DNA of 31,620 nucleotides, from NCBI GenBank assembly GCA_017613995.1, contig JAGACT010000026.1:1-31620 (forward strand), given 5' to 3'. This document shows positions 1 to 6,296 of the stretch, piece after piece. How positions within the stretch are numbered: position 1 is the first letter of the stretch; every line of letters begins with the position of its first letter. Source of the stretch: Eubacteriaceae bacterium. GTDB taxonomy: Bacteria > Bacillota > Clostridia > Eubacteriales > Anaerofustaceae. The notes beneath the pieces were generated by a model. The model was not told the origin of the DNA. It did not search any database and saw nothing but the letters and a program-made list of their open reading frames with translations. The position numbers and the translations under genes are program-made.

Positions 1-18
1 GGCACATCCCAGTGTGCC
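1..18. other. GC-rich hairpin at the window edge
   Basis: GGCACA and TGTGCC form a perfect six-base inverted repeat around a six-base loop. It lies just downstream of the minus-strand ireB stop codon. It could be the stem of that gene's terminator, but any T-tract would fall outside the window, so this is only a possibility. Confidence 0.3.
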
Positions 19-34
19 ATTCCCGATCTTGTAT

Positions 35-283
35 TTACAGGTCTCCTATGTAGGAAGTGATGATCTCCTCCATAAGCTCGTCCCGGTCGAATTTTTTGAT
101 GATGGACCTGGCGTCCTTGTGTGATGTTATGTATGTCGGATCCCCGCTGAGGATATATCCGACGATCTGTCCGACCGGGTCATATCCCTTTTCCCTCAGT
201 GCGTCTGTGACGCTCTTGAGGGCGGCCTTTATGGCCTGCGATCTTTCGTTGTCTATCGAAAACTTCTGAGTTTCACTGACCAT
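35..283 (-). CDS. ireB: IreB family regulatory phosphoprotein (UPF0297)
   Basis: An 82-residue protein that matches the small IreB/UPF0297 family by recall. Members of this family are cytosolic; in enterococci IreB is a substrate of the IreK Ser/Thr kinase and affects cephalosporin tolerance. The features I recognise are the central YDPVGQIVGYILSGDPTYI segment, the following DAR motif and the acidic C-terminus ending ITSYIGDL. Length is typical for the family, so the gene looks complete. The start is supported by an AAGGAGGG ribosome binding site about six bases upstream on the minus strand. In Firmicutes this gene usually sits with a Holliday junction resolvase gene (yqgF/ruvX) and alaS; those would lie beyond the left edge here. 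The kinase that would phosphorylate it is not in the window. Confidence 0.9.
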   Translation of the reverse strand: MVSETQKFSIDNERSQAIKAALKSVTDALREKGYDPVGQIVGYILSGDPTYITSHKDARSIIKKFDRDELMEEIITSYIGDL

Positions 284-311
284 GATTTCCCTCCTTATGA
301 TCCTACTTTAG

Positions 312-341
312 AGTTTACCATTAACGACAGGGGTATCGCAA
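312..341 (-). promoter_or_regulatory. Possible promoter of ireB
   Basis: On the minus strand TTGCGA and TAAACT are separated by 18 bases, ending about 28 bases before the ireB start codon. The -10 is a moderate match only, so this is tentative. Confidence 0.4.
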
Positions 342-445
342 GAAAAAGCTCATTAAATATACATTATTTTGTTCAGTTCGGGATCTCCTCCCTCAGGGTA
401 TACGGTCCGCAGAAGCCGGACTCCCGGCGAAGGGCAGAAAAAAGT

Positions 446-475
446 ATGCCTTTTTTCCCGTTTAAGTTGTACAAT
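446..475 (+). promoter_or_regulatory. Possible promoter of the methyltransferase, implying a leaderless transcript
   Basis: ATGCCT (446-451) and TACAAT (470-475) are 18 bases apart. The pair resembles the TTGCCT/TACAAT promoter of the PEP synthase gene in this window. Transcription from here would begin at or within a base or two of the ATG at 482. Confidence 0.4.
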
Positions 476-481
476 ATCCCC

Positions 482-1192
482 ATGGAAGACTACGATCCCA
501 TCGCAGGTTATTATTCATACATCGCCCGCAGGACTGATTACGCCAGCTGGTACGGCTATCTGAAGGAACTCAGCGGACTTGGACAGTTAAAGGGGAAGAG
601 CATCCTGGATCTGGGCTGCGGCACGGGACAGCTGCTTTCCTTCTTCTACGCCGAGGGGGCCTTCTGCCAGGGAGTGGATACCTCCTCCGAGATGCTGTCC
701 AGGGCCGACATGAAGCTGTATTCCACCCGTTCCCGGGGAGGAAGCTACGAGCTGGTAAAAAACGACATGGCCCTGTTTTCCCCCAGGGGAAAGAGGGTCT
801 TCGACTTCGCCTACTCCGCCTGTGACAGCGTGAACTACCTTACCAGGCAGGAGCTGGTATCCCTCATCTCGGCCATGAAGACCTACATGGCTCCCGGAAC
901 GGTCTTTGCTTTCGACATAATCAATCCCCTGGGGGATTTCGATACCAGGGAAGTGATCCGCCGTTCGGAGGGGGACATCGTCCTGGAGAGGCATGTGGAA
1001 TCCGGCAGGTTCGTCACCCTTGTATCCTGCGGCGATATCGCCCACAGCTTCGTACAGAACCTGTTTTACGAGGAGGACATCCTGACGATCGCCTCGGAGG
1101 CGGCGGCGGGAGAGCCGGAAGTATTTGATTTTATGTCCCGGGAGAGAAAGGATCCCGCCTGCGACAAGCTGCAGGTGATCCTCCGCTTCTGA
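482..1192 (+). CDS. Class I SAM-dependent methyltransferase
   Basis: A cytosolic methyltransferase of about 236 residues that would transfer a methyl group from S-adenosylmethionine; the substrate is unknown. Motif I is clear as SILDLGCGTGQLL, followed by the acidic end of strand two in GVDTSSEML, and a hydrophobic strand VFDFAYSACDSVNYL that fits motif IV. Two starts are possible. The ATG at 446 adds MPFFPFKLYNIP and has only a weak GAAGGG upstream. I prefer the ATG at 482 because MEDYDPIAGYYSYI resembles the usual start of this family (acidic residues, then a Tyr-rich helix). Neither start has a good ribosome binding site, and a TACAAT box sits six bases before the ATG at 482. The gene stands alone between two minus-strand genes and is followed by a strong terminator. 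Confidence 0.8.
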   Translation: MEDYDPIAGYYSYIARRTDYASWYGYLKELSGLGQLKGKSILDLGCGTGQLLSFFYAEGAFCQGVDTSSEMLSRADMKLYSTRSRGGSYELVKNDMALFSPRGKRVFDFAYSACDSVNYLTRQELVSLISAMKTYMAPGTVFAFDIINPLGDFDTREVIRRSEGDIVLERHVESGRFVTLVSCGDIAHSFVQNLFYEEDILTIASEAAAGEPEVFDFMSRERKDPACDKLQVILRF

Positions 1193-1218
1193 GGCGGGAT
1201 AAGCTCTGCCGTGTTACC

Positions 1219-1243
1219 GAAGGATCCGCGGATCCTTCTTTTT
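1219..1243 (+). terminator. Rho-independent terminator after the methyltransferase
   Basis: GAAGGATCC and GGATCCTTC form a perfect nine-base stem with a two-base loop, followed at once by TTTTT. It closes the methyltransferase gene. Confidence 0.85.
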
Positions 1244-1308
1244 ACGGCTTTTTTCAGACCCCTCGAATTCGGGGTTTATAACCGGATATCGGATATATAT
1301 ATTTAAAC

Positions 1309-1704
1309 CTACTTTCTTCGTGCAAATTCCGCGGCTTCGATGATCCACGACAGGAGCTCATCATCTATCTCTTCCGGTGTGCCGATCATCACATGATGCG
1401 TCCAGCGGTTCGGATAGGGCTGTGTCGAAACATCGATACGGGCGGAGTCCTTTTGGTACGGCAGACCGAAGGTGATCGTCAGAAAAGGGTCAGGGCGGTC
1501 TTTCGCAGCTCTCACCGGCGTGAAGGATACCGCGGCGAACATATGCCGGTTGAAGAAGGATATCTGGGTTTTCTTTGCTTCGATCCGCTCAGGCGCAATC
1601 CTTTCAATGACAGCCTCCCGGAATGCCATGTACAGAGGCAGCGCCGCGGGCTTCGCATCAAAGAAGAATATCTCGTCTGAAGACATCGTTTCGTTCATGA
1701 TCAT
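1309..1704 (-). CDS. DUF5655 domain-containing protein
   Basis: A 131-residue soluble protein. By recall it matches the DUF5655 family, whose function is not established. Supporting segments are AALPLYMAFREAV near the N-terminus, KKTQISFFNRHMFAAVSF in the middle, and PNRWTHHVMIGTPEEIDDELLSWI near the C-terminus. The whole protein appears to be that single domain, with no signal peptide or membrane segment. Translation probably starts at 1704 after an AAAGGACG ribosome binding site; two further in-frame ATGs follow within seven codons, so the exact start is uncertain. The gene is convergent with the methyltransferase and divergent from the MATE-MarR operon, and appears monocistronic. A TATAAT box lies at 1754-1759 on the minus strand without a convincing -35. 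Confidence 0.75.
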   Translation of the reverse strand: MIMNETMSSDEIFFFDAKPAALPLYMAFREAVIERIAPERIEAKKTQISFFNRHMFAAVSFTPVRAAKDRPDPFLTITFGLPYQKDSARIDVSTQPYPNRWTHHVMIGTPEEIDDELLSWIIEAAEFARRK

Positions 1705-1858
1705 TTACGTCCTTTTTACTATTATCGATTTCCCCGATCGACAGCGCATAACGATTATACTATGTCAAATATCCCACCCAATCAATCGTGGAATAGTTTT
1801 TCGCCGAAACCAGCCGCAGAGATACCGATACCGAACTCACAGGCATGAATGGTTTCCC

Positions 1859-1920
1859 TTGACAGGGGATATGGTTTTGAAGTATACTATTGTTGTAAAA
1901 ATCAACAGTTGTTAATTGTA
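1859..1920 (+). promoter_or_regulatory. Promoter and candidate MarR operator of the MATE-MarR operon
   Basis: TTGACA (1859-1864) and TATACT (1883-1888) are 18 bases apart. Immediately downstream lies an AT-rich stretch with nested inverted repeats: TGTTG (1891-1895) with CAACA (1903-1907), and AACAGTTGTT (1904-1913). The position just after the -10 box and the TTGTTG/CAACA character are typical of MarR-family operators. It precedes an operon that encodes a MarR protein, so autoregulation is the natural inference. Confidence 0.7.
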
Positions 1921-1936
1921 ACGGAAGGAGGACACC

Positions 1937-3328
1937 ATGTCGCAAAAGGGGAACAGACGGGCCGAGCGCAGCGAGATGATGCTCAATGGTAATATTAAAA
2001 GGGTCATACTGGCCATGGCGATACCCACCATCGCCGCCCAGCTGGTGAGCGTGTTCTACAACCTGGTGGATACGTACTTCGTCAGCACCATTGGCACCAG
2101 CGCCACCGCGGCGGTGGGCGTGAACCACTCCCTGGAGCGGACCATCACCATGATCGGCTCCTTCATCGGCACCGGAGCGGGAAGCCTTCTGGCCCGCAGC
2201 CTGGGGCAGATGGATAAGGAAAAGGCGGACAGGGTCCTGTCCACGGCGGTCTTTACCGGCATGGGAGCGGGACTTCTGATCTCCCTGGGAGGCCTTGCCA
2301 TGGGGGAGAACCTGGTGAGGTCCCTAGGAGCCAACGACGACTGCGTCATATACGCCATGCAGTACGCCCGCTACGTGCTGATCGCCGCGCCTTTCATGAT
2401 CGGCAGCCTGATACTGAATTCCTGCCTTAAGAGCGAGGGCAGCGCCACCATTGCCATGATCGGCATCACCTTCGGCAGCGTCCTGAACTGCTTTCTGGAT
2501 CCCCTGTTCATCCGCACCTTCGGCCTGGGGGTGACGGGGGCTTCCATCGCCACCGCTGTCTCCAAGACTGTCAGCTTCTCGATACTTCTGTACATGTACG
2601 TTTCGAAGAAGAGCGCCGCGGCCCTGGCCCTGAGAAAGGTGCGCTACGTTTGGGCAGAAATCTTCGACATTTCCAAGATAGGTTCCACGGCCCTTTTCCG
2701 CACCCTGTGCATGCTTATCGGAAACATCATCATAAACCGCACCGCCGGTGCCTACAGCACCTCCGCCCTGGCGGCCATGAGCGTGACCTCCAGGATAATG
2801 GAATTCCCGTTCCACATCGTGCTGGGCTTCGGCATGGGCTACCAGCCCGTGGCGGGCTACAACTGGGGCGCCCGGCAGTACTCCAGGGTCCGGGAGGGCC
2901 TGCGCTACGCCACCGTGGTGTCCATCATAGGCGGCATAGGCCTGGCGGCTTTCTTCATCCTGCTCAGAAATCCCCTCATAACCGTGTTTAACCGCTCCGC
3001 CGATCCGGAGGTGGCAAGGCTGTGCAGTCTGGCCATAACCCTGCAGTGCCTGGTGCTGCCGGCCCATACCTTCGTGTCCGCCAACAACATGTTCTACGCG
3101 GGCATAGGAAAGGCCCTGCCGGCCCTGGCCCTCAGCATAGCCAGACAGGGCTATACCCTCTACCCGATGCTCTTCGTGCTTCCAAGACTCTTCGGAGTCG
3201 ACGGCCTGGCGGCGGCCCAGGCGGCGGCGGACCTTCTGTCCCTGGTGGTCTCCATACCCCTGGCGATCCATGCCCACGCCCTGATCAACGCCGCGGAAAA
3301 AGCGTATGAGGCGGAGACGGCGAGATGA
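1937..3328 (+). CDS. MATE family efflux transporter
   Basis: A polytopic inner-membrane antiporter of 463 residues, the usual MATE length with room for about 12 membrane helices in two halves. MATE proteins export drugs or metabolites using a sodium or proton gradient. Recognisable family segments are the N-terminal IKRVILAMAIPTIAAQLVSVFYNLVDTYFV, the SLLARSLGQMDKEKA loop, and GMGYQPVAGYNWGARQYSRV in the second half. Start is fixed by GGAAGGAGG nine bases upstream. The last codons overlap the start of the MarR gene (ATGA), so the two are translationally coupled. It sits next to a MarR regulator, an arrangement commonly seen for inducible exporters. Substrate cannot be predicted. It is the first of three MATE genes in the window. 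Confidence 0.93.
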   Translation: MSQKGNRRAERSEMMLNGNIKRVILAMAIPTIAAQLVSVFYNLVDTYFVSTIGTSATAAVGVNHSLERTITMIGSFIGTGAGSLLARSLGQMDKEKADRVLSTAVFTGMGAGLLISLGGLAMGENLVRSLGANDDCVIYAMQYARYVLIAAPFMIGSLILNSCLKSEGSATIAMIGITFGSVLNCFLDPLFIRTFGLGVTGASIATAVSKTVSFSILLYMYVSKKSAAALALRKVRYVWAEIFDISKIGSTALFRTLCMLIGNIIINRTAGAYSTSALAAMSVTSRIMEFPFHIVLGFGMGYQPVAGYNWGARQYSRVREGLRYATVVSIIGGIGLAAFFILLRNPLITVFNRSADPEVARLCSLAITLQCLVLPAHTFVSANNMFYAGIGKALPALALSIARQGYTLYPMLFVLPRLFGVDGLAAAQAAADLLSLVVSIPLAIHAHALINAAEKAYEAETAR

Positions 3329-3765
3329 GAAAGAAACTTCTGATACCCTTTTACCGCACAGCCAGGATAAGGCACCTGTACCTTAAAAAACGCATGAAGG
3401 AGATGGGCCTTTCGGGAAATATGAACATGATCCTCCTGAAGCTCTCCGAGCGGGAGGCCTGCAGCCAGGATGAGCTCTGCGGCGAGGTGCTGGCGGACAA
3501 GGCATCCGTCAGCAGGGACTGCGCGGGACTGGAGAAAACGGGCCTGATAGAAACGAAGACCGATCCCGAAAACAGGAGGAAGAGCCTGGTGAGCCTGACA
3601 GACAAAGGTGAGCAGGCTGCGGCAGAGATCAGGAGGGTGAACGAGACGATAGCGGCAGTGCTCCTTCGCGGCCTCTCTGAAGAGGACAGGATCTCCCTTA
3701 CCCGCTGTCTCGACGTGATGGAAGCCAACGCCGCCGGTCTCTGGGCGGAACTGGAGCGAAAATGA
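3325..3765 (+). CDS. MarR family transcriptional regulator
   Basis: A 146-residue cytosolic DNA-binding protein with the winged-helix arrangement of MarR. The recognition helix region is DELCGEVLADKASVSRDCAGLEKTGLI and the wing is ETKTDPENRRKSLVSLTDKG, both around residues 50-95; flanking helices would form the dimer interface. It overlaps the upstream MATE gene by four bases (ATGA), and the probable operator lies in the operon promoter at 1889-1920. The simplest reading is a repressor of its own operon that is released by a ligand the exporter handles. No terminator is obvious before the tRNA promoter that starts 36 bases downstream, so some read-through into the tRNA operon is possible. Confidence 0.9.
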   Translation: MRKKLLIPFYRTARIRHLYLKKRMKEMGLSGNMNMILLKLSEREACSQDELCGEVLADKASVSRDCAGLEKTGLIETKTDPENRRKSLVSLTDKGEQAAAEIRRVNETIAAVLLRGLSEEDRISLTRCLDVMEANAAGLWAELERK

Positions 3766-3800
3766 TGCGAAGGAAAAAATAATAATATTTGAAAAGAATA

Positions 3801-3829
3801 TTGCTAAAAGGGAAACGATACTGTATAAT
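3801..3829 (+). promoter_or_regulatory. Promoter of the first tRNA operon
   Basis: TTGCTA (3801-3806) and a perfect TATAAT (3824-3829) with 17-base spacing, ending 22 bases before the first tRNA. Confidence 0.8.
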
Positions 3830-3851
3830 AGTCAAGTCGCATGGATCTTGC

Positions 3852-3927
3852 GGTCGCTTAGCTCAGCTGGGAGAGCACCTGCCTTACAAGCAGGGGGTCA
3901 CAGGTTCGAGCCCTGTAGCGACCACCA
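3852..3927 (+). tRNA. tRNA-Val (anticodon TAC)
   Basis: 76 bases with encoded CCA. Acceptor GGTCGCT pairs with AGCGACC; anticodon loop CTTACAA at 3883-3889 gives TAC. All five anticodon stem pairs are intact, unlike in the second copy at 5730. First gene of a five-tRNA operon. Confidence 0.97.
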
Positions 3928-3938
3928 TAAGTCTGTAT

Positions 3939-4015
3939 GGCCCGGTAGTTCAGTTGGTTAGAATGCCAGCCTGTCACGCTGGAGGTCACGGGTTCGAGCC
4001 CCGTCCGGGTCGCCA
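3939..4015 (+). tRNA. tRNA-Asp (anticodon GTC)
   Basis: 77 bases with encoded CCA. Acceptor GGCCCGG pairs with CCGGGTC with one G-T wobble; anticodon GTC lies in loop CTGTCAC. Identical to the copy at 5815. Confidence 0.97.
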
Positions 4016-4021
4016 TTTTAT

Positions 4022-4097
4022 GCCTAGGTAGCTCAGCTGGTAGAGCAATGGACTGAAAATCCATGTGTCGCTGGTTCGACTCCGGCCCTAGGCACCA
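4022..4097 (+). tRNA. tRNA-Phe (anticodon GAA)
   Basis: 76 bases with encoded CCA. Acceptor GCCTAGG pairs with CCTAGGC; anticodon loop CTGAAAA gives GAA. Identical to the copy at 5897. Confidence 0.97.
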
Positions 4098-4106
4098 TAT
4101 GTACGA

Positions 4107-4181
4107 GCGAAAGTGGCTCAGTGGTAGAGCATCGCCTTGCCAAGGCGAGGGTCGCGGGTTCAAATCCCGTCTTTCGCTCCA
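4107..4181 (+). tRNA. tRNA-Gly (anticodon GCC)
   Basis: 75 bases with encoded CCA. Acceptor GCGAAAG pairs with CTTTCGC; anticodon GCC sits above a strong CGCCT/AGGCG stem. Identical to the copy at 5980. Confidence 0.97.
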
Positions 4182-4197
4182 TTTTTTTACGCAAAAC

Positions 4198-4271
4198 GGC
4201 GGCATGGCCAAGAGGTAAGGCAAAGGTCTGCAACACCTATATCCCCAGTTCGAGTCTGGGTGTCGCCTCCA
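4198..4271 (+). tRNA. tRNA-Cys (anticodon GCA)
   Basis: 74 bases with encoded CCA. Acceptor GGCGGCA pairs with TGTCGCC with a wobble; anticodon loop CTGCAAC gives GCA. Last tRNA of the first operon. Identical to the copy at 6071. Confidence 0.97.
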
Positions 4272-4281
4272 GAAAGATTTC

Positions 4282-4307
4282 CCGGACTGAAGAGTCCGGT
4301 TTTTTTA
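4282..4307 (+). terminator. Rho-independent terminator of the first tRNA operon
   Basis: CCGGACT and AGTCCGG form a seven-base stem around loop GAAG, followed by seven T. It separates the tRNA operon from the downstream hydrolase gene. Confidence 0.9.
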
Positions 4308-4333
4308 TTTCTTTGTTTCTCCAGGAGGACGTT

Positions 4334-5077
4334 ATGGAAACAATCGATACGAAACAGTTCACGGCCGTAAGGGACGGCCTGACGATCCGGGGACGGATCT
4401 TCGGAGGCGAAGGGCCCGTGATAATAATGAGCCACGGCTTTCTCGCGGACCAGCGCGCCTGCGAAGCCTACGCCCTGGCGGCGGCGGGCTGGGGATATAC
4501 GGCGGTAAGCTATGATTTCTGCGGCGGGGGACCTAACAGTTCCTCCGACGGCCTCAGCGAGGACATGACCGTACTTACGGAGGTAAGAGATCTCGAAGCC
4601 GTGATCGGATACGTGAAAAGTTCCTTCCCCGGAAGGAAGATCGTGCTCATGGGACAGAGCCAGGGAGGCTTCGTCTCCGCTCTGACGGCGGCGAAAAGGG
4701 ACGACATCTCTTCGCTGATCCTGCTGTATCCCGCCCTGTGCATACCGGACGATTCCATGAAGGGGGACATGCTGATCTACCGCTTCGATCCAAAGAACAT
4801 CCCCGATATCATCGGAGAGATGCCCATGAGGCTCGGCGGGGAATACGCCCGCTGCATGCAGGGCTTCGACTGGGAAGGCGCCATATCCCTCTATAGGGGA
4901 AGGGTGCTTCTGATCCACGGCACCGCCGATAATATCGTCAGCATCAGCTACTCCAAAAGGGCAGCGGAGCTTTACGAAAACGCTTCCCTCAAAGAGATCC
5001 GGGGAGCGTCCCACGGCTTCGAAGGAGCCGATCTCGAATACGTGCTGGGGCTCATAAGGGAGTTCCTCGAATCCTGA
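4334..5077 (+). CDS. Alpha/beta hydrolase (esterase-like)
   Basis: A 247-residue cytosolic serine hydrolase. The complete catalytic set is visible: oxyanion-hole motif SHGF at residues 33-36, nucleophile Ser109 in MGQSQGG, Asp199 in IHGTADN, and His227 in GASHGF. The fold and spacing resemble bacterial cinnamoyl/feruloyl esterase-type hydrolases and short-chain acyl esterases, but the substrate cannot be fixed. There is no signal peptide. The ATG at 4334 is chosen because CCAGGAGGAC precedes it; a longer frame runs back through the tRNA genes and is not credible. The gene lies between the two tRNA operons with its own ribosome binding site; its promoter is unclear because the tRNA terminator is only 27 bases upstream, so it may depend on read-through. 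Confidence 0.88.
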   Translation: METIDTKQFTAVRDGLTIRGRIFGGEGPVIIMSHGFLADQRACEAYALAAAGWGYTAVSYDFCGGGPNSSSDGLSEDMTVLTEVRDLEAVIGYVKSSFPGRKIVLMGQSQGGFVSALTAAKRDDISSLILLYPALCIPDDSMKGDMLIYRFDPKNIPDIIGEMPMRLGGEYARCMQGFDWEGAISLYRGRVLLIHGTADNIVSISYSKRAAELYENASLKEIRGASHGFEGADLEYVLGLIREFLES

Positions 5078-5103
5078 GACCGGGTACCGATCGGGTCCCG
5101 GTC
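5078..5103 (+). terminator. GC-rich hairpin directly after the hydrolase stop codon
   Basis: GACCGGG and CCCGGTC make a seven-base stem starting one base after the stop codon. There is no T-tract, so it may be an RNA-stabilising hairpin or a weak terminator. Confidence 0.45.
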
Positions 5104-5118
5104 CGATACACGGCACGG

Positions 5119-5156
5119 ATACGGATATGGACATCCGTATGCCGGTATGATACAAT
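5119..5156 (+). promoter_or_regulatory. Promoter of the desulfoferrodoxin-like gene with an inverted-repeat operator
   Basis: TGGACA (5128-5133) and TACAAT (5151-5156) are 17 bases apart. A perfect inverted repeat, ATACGGAT (5119-5126) and ATCCGTAT (5133-5140) with a six-base spacer, straddles the -35 hexamer. A protein bound there would block RNA polymerase. The repeat is not AT-rich like known PerR or Fur boxes, and I do not recognise the regulator. Confidence 0.65.
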
Positions 5157-5177
5157 TGTCTTACGGAGGTGAATCAT

Positions 5178-5522
5178 ATGCTGGATGTTAGATTTCATGT
5201 GTGTCCGAAATGCGGAAACGTTATAGTATCCACCGGCAATGCGGAGGTGAGATGCTGCGGAAATATCCTGCCCGCCCTTCACGCGGAACAGGGCCAGGGC
5301 ATGAGGATGGCGCCGGTAAACGGCGAATACGTCATATCCGTGGGAAGGCACCCGATGACGAAGGACCATTACTTCGCTTTCTATGCCGCGGTCTCGGATG
5401 ACGGAGTGCAGCTCGTGAGGCTCTTTCCCGGAGGGAAGACGGAAGCCCGCTTCAGGGCCGAAGGTGTGAAAAGGATATATATGTACTGCACGGTGCACGG
5501 CCTGTATTACAGCGACAAATGA
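5178..5522 (+). CDS. Desulfoferrodoxin-like protein (atypical superoxide reductase family)
   Basis: A 114-residue soluble protein. The N-terminus holds the four cysteines of a desulforedoxin iron site (C9, C12, C26, C27, in CPKCG and RCCG). The rest is the neelaredoxin-type domain that in superoxide reductase binds the catalytic iron: H58 in RHPM, H64 in KDHY, and C104/H107 in YCTVHGLY, with correct spacing. The usual EKHVP motif, which supplies the first histidine ligand and the catalytic lysine, is not present; only H35 in PALHAEQG is placed to substitute, with no lysine before it. The linker between the domains is short. The ATG at 5178 follows ACGGAGGTG; a GTG nine bases earlier lies inside that site and is rejected. 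It may be a divergent superoxide reductase or an iron-binding sensor or electron carrier. Confidence 0.75.
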   Translation: MLDVRFHVCPKCGNVIVSTGNAEVRCCGNILPALHAEQGQGMRMAPVNGEYVISVGRHPMTKDHYFAFYAAVSDDGVQLVRLFPGGKTEARFRAEGVKRIYMYCTVHGLYYSDK

Positions 5523-5537
5523 TCAGAAGATACTGAG

Positions 5538-5577
5538 GCTGTCCCGTGCCGGTTCTTTGCCGGCATGCGCTCAGCTT
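5538..5577 (+). terminator. Possible terminator after the desulfoferrodoxin-like gene
   Basis: TGCCGG (5547-5552) pairs with CCGGCA (5560-5565), with a weaker outer GGCTG/CAGCT pairing that leads into a short TTTT. The interior loop makes it a weak candidate. The remaining bases up to the tRNA promoter at 5678 show nothing I can support. Confidence 0.4.
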
Positions 5578-5677
5578 TTGGTTCACTGACTGATCAGGCA
5601 TTATGACACAGCTTTTTACGGCGCGGGCGGGAAATACACTATACAGGCTCCGCGGGCAAAATTTTACCCGTCTTTTA

Positions 5678-5706
5678 TTGACATCACTTCAGTATTTATA
5701 TATAAT
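5678..5706 (+). promoter_or_regulatory. Consensus sigma-A promoter of the second tRNA operon
   Basis: TTGACA (5678-5683) and TATAAT (5701-5706) with exactly 17 bases between them. Both hexamers are perfect consensus, the strongest promoter in the window, 23 bases before tRNA-Val. Confidence 0.93.
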
Positions 5707-5729
5707 GATTAAGCCTTTTGAAAAGGAAG

Positions 5730-5805
5730 GGTCGCTTAGCTCAGCTGGGAGAGCACCTGCCTTACAAGCCGGGGGTCACAGGTTCGAGCCCTGTAGCGAC
5801 CACCA
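5730..5805 (+). tRNA. tRNA-Val (anticodon TAC), second copy with an anticodon-stem mismatch
   Basis: 76 bases with encoded CCA. It differs from the copy at 3852 by one base: C at 5770 instead of A. That base should pair with T at 5758 in the middle of the anticodon stem, so this copy has a T-C mismatch there. Everything else, including the anticodon, is intact. Confidence 0.95.
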
Positions 5806-5814
5806 TGACTTCAT

Positions 5815-5891
5815 GGCCCGGTAGTTCAGTTGGTTAGAATGCCAGCCTGTCACGCTGGAGGTCACGGGTTCGAGCCCCGTCCGGGTCGCCA
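5815..5891 (+). tRNA. tRNA-Asp (anticodon GTC), second copy
   Basis: 77 bases, identical to the copy at 3939, although the spacers on either side have diverged. Confidence 0.97.
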
Positions 5892-5896
5892 TTTAC

Positions 5897-5972
5897 GCCT
5901 AGGTAGCTCAGCTGGTAGAGCAATGGACTGAAAATCCATGTGTCGCTGGTTCGACTCCGGCCCTAGGCACCA
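5897..5972 (+). tRNA. tRNA-Phe (anticodon GAA), second copy
   Basis: 76 bases with CCA, identical to the copy at 4022; anticodon GAA. Confidence 0.97.
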
Positions 5973-5979
5973 TCAGCGA

Positions 5980-6054
5980 GCGAAAGTGGCTCAGTGGTAG
6001 AGCATCGCCTTGCCAAGGCGAGGGTCGCGGGTTCAAATCCCGTCTTTCGCTCCA
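5980..6054 (+). tRNA. tRNA-Gly (anticodon GCC), second copy
   Basis: 75 bases with CCA, identical to the copy at 4107. Confidence 0.97.
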
Positions 6055-6070
6055 TTTTTTCAGTTGTGAA

Positions 6071-6144
6071 GGCGGCATGGCCAAGAGGTAAGGCAAAGGT
6101 CTGCAACACCTATATCCCCAGTTCGAGTCTGGGTGTCGCCTCCA
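6071..6144 (+). tRNA. tRNA-Cys (anticodon GCA), second copy
   Basis: 74 bases with CCA, identical to the copy at 4198. Confidence 0.97.
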
Positions 6145-6149
6145 TATAT

Positions 6150-6237
6150 GCCGATGTGGCGGAACAGGCAGACGCACAGGACTTAAAATCCTGCGGTTGA
6201 ATAAACCATACCGGTTCGATCCCGGTCATCGGCACCA
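6150..6237 (+). tRNA. tRNA-Leu (anticodon TAA)
   Basis: 88 bases with CCA and the long variable arm of a class II tRNA. Acceptor GCCGATG pairs with CATCGGC; anticodon loop CTTAAAA gives TAA. It is present only in the second operon. Confidence 0.96.
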
Positions 6238-6267
6238 TCCTAAAGACGGATATTCTTTTTTTTTTTT
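6237..6267 (+). terminator. Possible terminator of the second tRNA operon
   Basis: A weak ATCC/GGAT stem is followed by a run of 13 T at 6255-6267. The T-run is striking but the stem is only four pairs, so termination may be partial and the MATE gene downstream could be reached by read-through. Confidence 0.45.
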
Positions 6268-6296
6268 CGAAAACACTCTTCGCAGGAGGTTGCTCG

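Noticed and set aside
3789..4236. Several small frames on both strands across the tRNA genes
   Set aside because: They are made of tRNA sequence; such frames recur at the second tRNA operon for the same reason.
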